In this document: positions 1-5,823 of the stretch, piece after piece
How the letters are laid out: every line of letters starts with the position of its first letter
Position numbering within the stretch: the stretch's first letter is position 1
DNA from: Sulfurimonas sp.
Lineage (GTDB): Bacteria > Campylobacterota > Campylobacteria > Campylobacterales > Sulfurimonadaceae
NCBI GenBank assembly: GCA_016764205.1
Contig: JAESSH010000014.1
Span: 11,543-18,760 of the forward strand
DNA: 7,218 nucleotides
Direction: 5' to 3'
Notes under the pieces: model-generated
The model's input: only the letters and a program-made list of their open reading frames with translations
Told to the model about the DNA's origin: nothing
Database searches by the model: none
Translations under genes and position numbers: made by a program

Positions 1-725
1 TAACCTGAAAAAATATAACTTTGTTCAAGTGGAAGTATGAGAACTCTATTTTTTGGTAAAAAATTATTTACAAAAAATGTTAAGGCTTCTTCACGTAGTT
101 TATAATCTAAATTTTTAGAATCAAAAGGTTTCGTTAAAAAAATTACAAGTAAGTCTGTTGAATCAATAGTTTGGCGAATAAGTCTTTCATTTGCACGATG
201 AAGCGGATTGGCAGACATGATTAGAGCTGTGGTATGTTTTGCTTTTATTAATCGTTTTGAAGTGGCTATTGCTTCTTTATTTTGGATATTTTGATCTTCA
301 CGAGTATGAAGAAGTGTATATTCTCCGTAAACTGCCCAAAAACCAAGTCTTGGAATGGCTATCTTTACACCTGGATGGGTTATATCATCTGTTCCAAAAA
401 TTTGTTTTGCTCTTTCTTTTGGATCTGTTGCAAAAATTTCATCAACGAGAAGGAGTGCAAACTCTTCTTTTTCACAAACTATAGTAAGCTCTTCTCCTGG
501 GATTAAAGATTTAATGACTTCTTCATTTTTTTTTCCAGATGGAGCTAAAATAAAAGAAAGAGGAAATGTTTTTCCATTGAGAAGACCTGTCTGTGAAACA
601 GAGAGTGCTTCTGATTGACTCATCAAACCATTGAGTGGTTGGAGTAAACCACATTTTACTAATTCTAAGGCAGATGCTGCTTCTCTATCAATATAGAGAG
701 TTTTATTTTTTCTTGCTAATACCAT
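1..725 (-). CDS. ATP sulfurylase (sulfate adenylyltransferase)-like protein, degenerate active site, 3' end outside window
   Basis: An open frame runs without a stop from ATG at 725 down to the window edge, giving 241 codons that lack the C-terminus. The N-terminal part fits the PUA-like ATP-sulfurylase domain: residues 17-35 contain ALELVKCGLLQPLNGLM, matching the family pattern of an E-rich helix followed by SPLxGFM. Residues 170-179 read MSANPLHRAN where active ATP sulfurylases have QTRNPLHRAH. Residues 197-202 (LTKPFD) and 211-230 (REEAL, then PKNRVLI) match the following family blocks. Homology is therefore clear, but Gln, Arg and the second His of the catalytic motif are replaced by M170, A172 and N179. 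I infer little or no sulfate-adenylylating activity. The start overlaps the end of the upstream regulator gene by 23 bases, with a GGGAG-type ribosome site at 737-743, so translation is probably coupled. From memory the counterpart is Cj1609. Family assignment is firm; function is unknown. Confidence 0.8.
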   Translation of the reverse strand, partial: MVLARKNKTLYIDREAASALELVKCGLLQPLNGLMSQSEALSVSQTGLLNGKTFPLSFILAPSGKKNEEVIKSLIPGEELTIVCEKEEFALLLVDEIFATDPKERAKQIFGTDDITHPGVKIAIPRLGFWAVYGEYTLLHTREDQNIQNKEAIATSKRLIKAKHTTALIMSANPLHRANERLIRQTIDSTDLLVIFLTKPFDSKNLDYKLREEALTFFVNNFLPKNRVLILPLEQSYIFSG

Positions 726-1590
726 ATTTTTTACGTCTCTCCCATAGACTTTTTCTCGAAATTCCTAGTTTTTTTGAAAGTTCAGTATCTGGAAATTTAT
801 ATTGGTAATTTAATACAATAAATTTTACATAGTCTTCTATTGGTAAAATATCACCTTGTGAAAAAATATTGTTTTCACTATTGATTGTTATTACTTTATG
901 TTGTACATCTTCAATAGTATCGGTACTTGAGACAATAATATTTTTATTTTTCATGAAAGCACAGAAGTTTTTTTTCTCTGACTTTTTAAGGCTTTGATAA
1001 TCTATTGCATAAATAATTGCATTTTGAGAAAATAATTCAATAGTAGAAAGAGCATTAGGAGTACTAAGTGATATAAAATGAAGAGCTTGATTTTTTACTG
1101 ATGCATGCTCAAACGCGAAGGCATCAGCGTACTTTTGGATATTGGAAGTAATGTATAATGGTAAGTCTATTTCTTGATGTTTATGCTCTTTTGTAATGGA
1201 AGAAAAAGAGTGTGCTAAATAGTTTTCATAGGCCTTGTTTTTTATTTTTAGCTTTTCATAATCTTGGTAATGATCAATTTTTCTTATAAGTTCTTCTATC
1301 ATAAATGGTTTGAGTATATAGTCTTTTGCCCCAGCACTAAGAGGTTTAGATACAGTATCATTACTAATATACGAAACCATTAAGATAACAATAGATTTTT
1401 TAAATATTTCAATAACTGGGTGAAAGTCTTGCCCATTTATATTTGTAGAGAGTAAAACAACATCGTAGTCGTTACTTTTAATAGCATCTTTTGTAGAAGT
1501 ACACATTTCACAAATGTGACCAAGTTCACTAAGTTTAGTAGCAATACTTTGTGCTAAATATATTTCGTTTTCTATAATAAGTATTTTCAA
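703..1590 (-). CDS. cemR: HP1021/CemR-family atypical orphan response regulator
   Basis: The product has 295 residues from TTG at 1590. A receiver domain fills residues 1-115 (MKILIIENE..., K94 in LKPF) and a Fis-type helix-turn-helix ends the protein (about 266-295, LSKKLGISRKSLWERRKKYG). The phospho-acceptor position is Ser48 (VVLLSTNING) instead of Asp, and the acidic pocket is E7-N8 rather than Asp-Asp, so phosphorelay control is unlikely. This agrees with the H. pylori HP1021 and Campylobacterota CemR regulators, which control redox, energy and central metabolism and, in H. pylori, bind oriC. Family length (about 298) and position next to ispDF also agree. Start choice: TTG at 1602 would give four more residues (MDRK) but has no visible ribosome site. 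TTG at 1590 has GGA seven bases upstream, overlaps the ispDF stop as TTGA, and yields the usual MKILI receiver start. Cysteines are at 27, 30 and 210. No partner kinase gene is in view. Confidence 0.9.
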   Translation of the reverse strand: MKILIIENEIYLAQSIATKLSELGHICEMCTSTKDAIKSNDYDVVLLSTNINGQDFHPVIEIFKKSIVILMVSYISNDTVSKPLSAGAKDYILKPFMIEELIRKIDHYQDYEKLKIKNKAYENYLAHSFSSITKEHKHQEIDLPLYITSNIQKYADAFAFEHASVKNQALHFISLSTPNALSTIELFSQNAIIYAIDYQSLKKSEKKNFCAFMKNKNIIVSSTDTIEDVQHKVITINSENNIFSQGDILPIEDYVKFIVLNYQYKFPDTELSKKLGISRKSLWERRKKYGISKKK

Positions 1591-2708
1591 TTTTCTGTCC
1601 AATCATAATATTTTAAATTTGCATTTGCAAGCACTCCAACACCTTCTTCTCGACCAATAAATCCAAGTTTTTCAGTTGTTGTTGCTTTTATGTTTACTCT
1701 CGCCATATCTATTTTTAAAAGATTTGCAAGTGTTTTTCTCATACTAGTCTTGTATTTTCCAATCTTTGGTCTTTGTGCAGTTATAGTAATATCCACATTA
1801 ATAATAAGAAAACCAAAATTGTTTATTTTTGTAACAACTCTTTTTAAAAGTTCTTTAGAATCAATATCTTTATATGTATCATTATTATCTGGAAACATCA
1901 TTCCAATATCGCCCATTCCAGCAGCACCTAAGAGTGCGTCGATGAGAGCATGAATTGCTACATCTCCGTCACTATGGGCTTTAAAGCTATGCTCTGATTC
2001 TATCCTAACACCAGCGAGCCACATTACTCCATCATTTCCAAAGGCGTGAACATCAAAGCCTGTTCCACTGAGTATCTCAGAAGAAGGGGCTTGTAAACAA
2101 GGTAATTTTTTTAAGTCTTTGACACATGTTATTTTATGTGCGTCTGTATTACCTAAAATAAACTCTCTTGTCCCTCCGTGAGCAACAATTGCAGAACTTT
2201 CATCCGTAAAGTTTAGCCCTGTACAAAGTGCCTTTTTAAGAATAGAAGTACGTGATAACTGAGGTGTTTGGATTAAACGTACTTCATCTCTGTTAATTGT
2301 TTTGTCATTATAGACAACAGTATCTGTTACGTGAAGATAAGGGACAATACAATCCGCATTCTTTTTTTTCTCAAGGAGCCTATGAAGTAAATCAATATCT
2401 ACACATGCTCGTGCTATATCACTCACCAGCACAAATTCACTGTCAACTTCAGTTAAGGCATTTTTGAGTGACTCTTGTCTTGAATTGCCACCTTGTATGA
2501 ATGTATATGTATCATAGATTTTCATAAACTCAATATCATCAGCTGAAGATGTAATAATAATTTTAGTAAAAAGACGAGAGTCATCTAGCTTATTAGCTAC
2601 AAATTGCCATAGTGGCTTGTCTTGTATACGTAACCATTGTTTCTTTACATCAAGTTTAAATCTGCTAGAAGTACCAGCCGCAAGTAATATTAGTGTTAGG
2701 CTCGACAA
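1587..2708 (-). CDS. ispDF: Bifunctional IspD/IspF enzyme of the MEP isoprenoid pathway
   Basis: This fused cytosolic enzyme carries out two MEP-pathway steps: CTP-dependent cytidylylation of methylerythritol phosphate (IspD) and cyclisation to MEcPP with CMP release (IspF). The IspD half covers residues 1 to about 205, with the nucleotide-binding signature LLAAGTSSR (8-16) and K23 in KKQ. The IspF half runs from about 214 to 373, with metal ligands D219, H221 and H253, the HSDGD segment at 245-249, and KATTTEKLGF near the end. Total length of 373 is close to the fused enzymes of Campylobacter. I chose TTG at 2708, not ATG at 2750. A GGGAG ribosome site lies five bases upstream of the TTG, IspD homology begins right after it, and the upstream ATG lies before the predicted transcription start. 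The 14 extra residues of the longer form are hydrophobic and foreign to IspD. It is the first gene of the operon; its stop overlaps the regulator start. Confidence 0.95.
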   Translation of the reverse strand: MSSLTLILLAAGTSSRFKLDVKKQWLRIQDKPLWQFVANKLDDSRLFTKIIITSSADDIEFMKIYDTYTFIQGGNSRQESLKNALTEVDSEFVLVSDIARACVDIDLLHRLLEKKKNADCIVPYLHVTDTVVYNDKTINRDEVRLIQTPQLSRTSILKKALCTGLNFTDESSAIVAHGGTREFILGNTDAHKITCVKDLKKLPCLQAPSSEILSGTGFDVHAFGNDGVMWLAGVRIESEHSFKAHSDGDVAIHALIDALLGAAGMGDIGMMFPDNNDTYKDIDSKELLKRVVTKINNFGFLIINVDITITAQRPKIGKYKTSMRKTLANLLKIDMARVNIKATTTEKLGFIGREEGVGVLANANLKYYDWTEN

Positions 2709-2713
2709 TAAAA

Positions 2714-2718
2714 CTCCC
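2714..2718 (-). promoter_or_regulatory. Ribosome binding site deciding the TTG start of ispDF
   Basis: On the minus strand GGGAG is followed by TTTTA and then TTG (2708-2706). The five-base spacing is ideal, and there is no comparable site before the upstream in-frame ATG at 2750. Confidence 0.75.
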
Positions 2719-2732
2719 AAAATTAGACAAAG

Positions 2733-2739
2733 TGTTACG
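2733..2739 (+). promoter_or_regulatory. Possible HP1021/CemR-type box at the ispDF-cemR transcription start
   Basis: The heptamer TGTTACG matches six of seven positions of the HP1021 box as I remember it (TGTT, A/T, C, A/T). It overlaps the predicted transcription start of the operon encoding the regulator, where repression would be plausible. The motif is short, so a chance match in AT-rich DNA is quite possible. Confidence 0.25.
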
Positions 2740-2741
2740 AA

Positions 2742-2747
2742 ATTATA
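2742..2747 (-). promoter_or_regulatory. Sigma-70 type -10 box of the ispDF-cemR operon
   Basis: A perfect TATAAT on the minus strand (in GTGTATAATTTC) lies 34 bases upstream of the ispDF TTG, placing the transcription start near 2735 with a leader of about 27 bases. There is no clear -35 hexamer at the usual distance, only A/T-rich DNA, which is normal for housekeeping promoters in Campylobacterota. The transcription start position is an estimate. Confidence 0.65.
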
Positions 2748-2793
2748 CACATGAAACCTTTTTTTTATCTTGTTATCTGTAAAAGTATAGGCT

Positions 2794-2820
2794 AGGAGGT
2801 GTTTTGATGAGATAATGTAG
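2794..2820 (+). other. Strong Shine-Dalgarno followed by minimal ORFs (ATG-AGA-TAA, then ATG-TAG)
   Basis: AGGAGGT (2794-2800) is a near-perfect anti-SD complement. It is followed six bases later by ATG at 2807, one AGA codon and TAA. The stop overlaps a second ATG (2815) that is immediately followed by TAG. No longer reading frame uses this site. It lies in the 194-bp divergent gap upstream of thiC and may be a leader mini-ORF, a decayed gene start, or chance. I cannot show that it is transcribed, because the best thiC -10 candidates lie downstream of it. Confidence 0.35.
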
Positions 2821-2832
2821 AGAAGTATTTTT

Positions 2833-2858
2833 TTAACTTTATGTTAGATTAACTTTAT
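2833..2858 (+). repeat. Ten-base direct repeat upstream of thiC
   Basis: TTAACTTTAT occurs at 2833-2842 and again at 2849-2858, a 16-base period, just upstream of the likely thiC promoter. This could be a direct-repeat operator or part of the periodic T-rich upstream signal that Campylobacterota use in place of a -35 box. Confidence 0.4.
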
Positions 2859-2863
2859 TTGAT

Positions 2864-2880
2864 TATATTGCCAGTATATA
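2864..2880 (+). promoter_or_regulatory. Candidate thiC promoter -10 region
   Basis: Two -10-like hexamers are present: TATATT (2864-2869) and TATATA (2875-2880). Either gives a leader of only about 15-30 bases before ATG at 2903. That leaves no room for a TPP riboswitch in the leader, and none is recognisable anywhere in the gap. Confidence 0.4.
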
Positions 2881-2881
2881 A

Positions 2882-4297
<1,416 letters not shown>

Positions 4298-4312
4298 AAC
4301 TTTCACCTCAAA

Positions 4313-4345
4313 ATCTAAATAAGATAAAAACTATCTTATTTAGAT
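4313..4345 (+). terminator. AT-rich hairpin after thiC, possible terminator
   Basis: A perfect 14-bp inverted repeat (4313-4326 with 4332-4345) and a five-base loop (AAAAC) begin 16 bases after the thiC stop. The stem is almost all A/T and no T-run follows on the plus strand, so it is a weak candidate for intrinsic termination. It could instead protect the 3' end of the message. Confidence 0.5.
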
Positions 4346-4366
4346 AATATCCAAAAATTAGAAGTG

Positions 4367-4372
4367 TATAAC
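4367..4372 (+). promoter_or_regulatory. Candidate -10 box in front of the tandem repeats
   Basis: TATAAC in the context GTGTATAACT closely resembles the ispDF box (GTGTATAATT). If used, transcription would begin near 4380, inside the first repeat, and run through both repeats towards mrp. The second repeat has only AATAAC at the matching place, so the box is specific to the left edge. No -35 is evident. Confidence 0.3.
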
Positions 4373-4454
4373 TCTTTACTTGGAGTTATTCTTTAGTCGC
4401 CACAGCGGCGTAAGCGAAGTAAAAGGGACTTGTTCCTTTTATGGACTAATAAAA
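4368..4454 (+). repeat. Structured intergenic repeat, copy 1 (87 bp)
   Basis: This is the first of two tandem copies, 81 of 87 positions identical at a 90-bp offset; 4412-4454 is fully identical. It can fold as RNA. AACTC/GAGTT forms a hairpin at 4370-4387. TTAGTC (4393-4398) can close against GACTAA (4444-4449). Inside that lie CGCC/GGCG (4398-4410) and a nine-bp hairpin with one G-T pair and a CTTG loop (4420-4441). I recognise no known RNA family. It is also more GC-rich in its centre than its surroundings. It may be a dispersed intergenic repeat, a small RNA or a terminator-like element. Confidence 0.8.
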
Positions 4455-4457
4455 CTA

Positions 4458-4544
4458 ATAACTCTTTACCAAGAGTCATTCTTTAGTCGTCACAGCGGCG
4501 CAAGCGAAGTAAAAGGGACTTGTTCCTTTTATGGACTAATAAAA
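4458..4544 (+). repeat. Structured intergenic repeat, copy 2 (87 bp)
   Basis: The second copy differs from copy 1 at six positions (4470, 4471, 4472, 4477, 4490 and 4501). The changes are compatible with a folded product. The first hairpin becomes a better six-bp stem (ACTCTT with AAGAGT around TACC). The C-to-T at 4490 turns a C-G pair into a U-G pair in the CGCC/GGCG stem. The outer TTAGTC/GACTAA pairing (4483-4488 with 4534-4539) and the CTTG-loop hairpin (4510-4531) are unchanged. Its right end merges into the hairpin before mrp. Confidence 0.8.
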
Positions 4545-4567
4545 TAGAAGGTTTCCTTCATTTTATT
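4538..4567 (+). terminator. Terminator-like hairpin just upstream of mrp
   Basis: AATAAAAT (4538-4545), one bulged A, then GAAGG pairs around a TTT loop with CCTTC and ATTTTATT (4560-4567). The stem thus has 13 bp with a T-rich descending arm. It ends 28 bases before the mrp ATG, leaving almost no space for a separate promoter. It could end thiC or repeat transcription, or act as an attenuator for mrp. It overlaps the last bases of repeat copy 2. Confidence 0.5.
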
Positions 4568-4595
4568 TTGAAAAAATCAAATTAAGGAATTAGAT

Positions 4596-5762
4596 ATGAC
4601 AGAAGAAATTGTAAAATCAGCACTTTCAAAAGTTATGTACCCAGGATTTACGAAAGACATCGTAACTTTTGGCTTTGTAAGTAAGATAGAAATTGATGGT
4701 AATGATGTAATGTTCAGCGTAGAGATAACATCAAGTGCTCCAGAAGTTGCGAAACAAATTAACGATGATGCAGTTGCTGAATTAAAAGCAGTTGGTGCTG
4801 CAAAAATTACGGTAAACCTTAAAGCACCACAGGTTCCAAGAGAAGATTCATCACGTGGTAAAAATATTGCTCCACAAGTGAAAAACTTTTTAATGGTAAG
4901 TTCAGGTAAGGGTGGAGTTGGTAAATCAACTACATCTGTAAATATTGCTATATCTTTAGCAGCACAAGGGCTTAAAGTAGGTCTTTTAGATGCAGATATT
5001 TATGGACCTAATATTCCTCGTATGTTAGGTGTTGCTGATGTTAAACCAGAAATAAATGGAAATAAAGTTCTTCCAATTAAGGCATACGGCTTAGAAATGA
5101 TGTCTATGGGTTCTCTTATGGAAGACGGTGCATCTTTAATGTGGCGTGGTGCGATGATTCATAAAGCAATCGAGCAATTCTTACGTGATATTTTATGGTC
5201 TGAATTGGATGTCTTAGTTATTGATATGCCTCCGGGAACTGGTGATGCACAGTTAAGTCTTTCTCAGTCTGTCCCTGTAACTCTTGGTTTAACTGTTACA
5301 ACTCCGCAGGCAGTATCACTTGATGATTCTCGTCGTTCTTTAGATATGTTTAAAAAACTTAATATTCCTATTGCAGGAATTGTTGAAAATATGAGTGGAT
5401 TTATTGCTCCAGATACTGGTGTTGAGTATGATATCTTTGGTAAAGGAACTTCTGGTCCAATGGCAGCAGAGTTTGATACTAAAATCATTGCTGAGATTCC
5501 AATTGAACCATCAATTAGAACAGGTGGAGATGAGGGTAAACCAATTAGCTTTGTTAATCCTACTTCAGAAATTTCAAAAAGATATGCAGCAGCAGCAGCA
5601 GGTATCTGGGCTCAAATTGAAGAAATTAATGCAAATGGTGGAGTTGATAATGCTGGCGTACAGCCAACAACAGCTCCAGGTGTGAGTGCATGTTCAACTC
5701 CTGCACCTAAAGAAGAAGCTCCACAAGGTGAATCATGTGGTACTGGTTGTGGTTGCCACTAG
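4596..5762 (+). CDS. mrp: Mrp/ApbC-family iron-sulfur cluster carrier ATPase with unusual Cys-rich tail
   Basis: A cytosolic P-loop NTPase that carries Fe-S clusters to target proteins. It has 388 residues. The N-terminal MIP18/DUF59 domain spans about 4-75. The ATPase core follows, with deviant Walker A GKGGVGKS (104-111), the switch segment DADIYGPN (132-139) and Walker B VLVIDMPPGTGD (206-217). A family block IEPSIRTGGDEGKP lies at 303-316. In typical Mrp/ApbC proteins a CxxC near the NMS...IFG segment bridges a cluster at the dimer interface. Here that place reads APDT (271-274). All four cysteines are at 366, 381, 385 and 387 in a flexible Ala/Pro/Glu-rich tail ending CGTGCGCH. The start has AAGGA at 4584-4588. 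The gene lies downstream of thiC, an Fe-S enzyme, in the same direction. The family is certain; where the cluster binds is inference. Confidence 0.95.
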   Translation: MTEEIVKSALSKVMYPGFTKDIVTFGFVSKIEIDGNDVMFSVEITSSAPEVAKQINDDAVAELKAVGAAKITVNLKAPQVPREDSSRGKNIAPQVKNFLMVSSGKGGVGKSTTSVNIAISLAAQGLKVGLLDADIYGPNIPRMLGVADVKPEINGNKVLPIKAYGLEMMSMGSLMEDGASLMWRGAMIHKAIEQFLRDILWSELDVLVIDMPPGTGDAQLSLSQSVPVTLGLTVTTPQAVSLDDSRRSLDMFKKLNIPIAGIVENMSGFIAPDTGVEYDIFGKGTSGPMAAEFDTKIIAEIPIEPSIRTGGDEGKPISFVNPTSEISKRYAAAAAGIWAQIEEINANGGVDNAGVQPTTAPGVSACSTPAPKEEAPQGESCGTGCGCH

Positions 5763-5774
5763 TCAATTATAAAA

Positions 5775-5799
5775 AAGTAAGGCATCCTTAGCCTTACTT
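5775..5799. terminator. Bidirectional terminator between mrp and the GGDEF gene
   Basis: A perfect nine-bp stem, AAGTAAGGC with GCCTTACTT, encloses a seven-base loop, 12 bases after the mrp stop. An A-run precedes it (5771-5776) and a T-rich stretch follows it. Reading the minus strand, the stem is followed by T-rich sequence, giving a classic intrinsic terminator for the convergent GGDEF gene. The plus-strand T-tract is interrupted by C residues. Confidence 0.8.
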
Positions 5800-5823
5800 C
5801 TCTTTCTTTTTCAAACTTTTATT

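Noticed and set aside
239..618. Three overlapping plus-strand ORFs opposite the ATP-sulfurylase-like gene
   Set aside because: They are antisense shadows of a well-supported minus-strand coding frame with family motifs, and have no ribosome sites or recognisable domains.
703..725. A6 run in the cemR/Sat-like overlap as a programmed frameshift site
   Set aside because: The downstream gene has its own ATG and ribosome site, a +1 shift would be needed, and no stimulatory structure is visible; simple translational coupling is enough.
4362..4547. An open frame running through both tandem repeats (the 90-bp offset keeps frame), up to 55 codons from TTG 4380
   Set aside because: There is no ATG and no ribosome site, and five of the six differences between copies change the encoded residue while the RNA stems are kept, so a structured nucleic acid explains it better than a protein.
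4313..4567. CRISPR array or transposon ends in the thiC-mrp gap
   Set aside because: There are only two long repeats with a three-base separation, no spacers, no terminal inverted repeats and no transposase gene.
5586..5600. (GCA)5 tract in mrp as a possible phase-variable repeat
   Set aside because: The unit is three bases, so length change would only add or remove Ala residues, and five units are few.
5264..5685. ORFs of 74 (minus) and 96 (plus) residues inside mrp
   Set aside because: They are out-of-frame shadows of the mrp ATPase core; the 96-residue product is Leu/Gln-rich because of frame-shifted GCA repeats.
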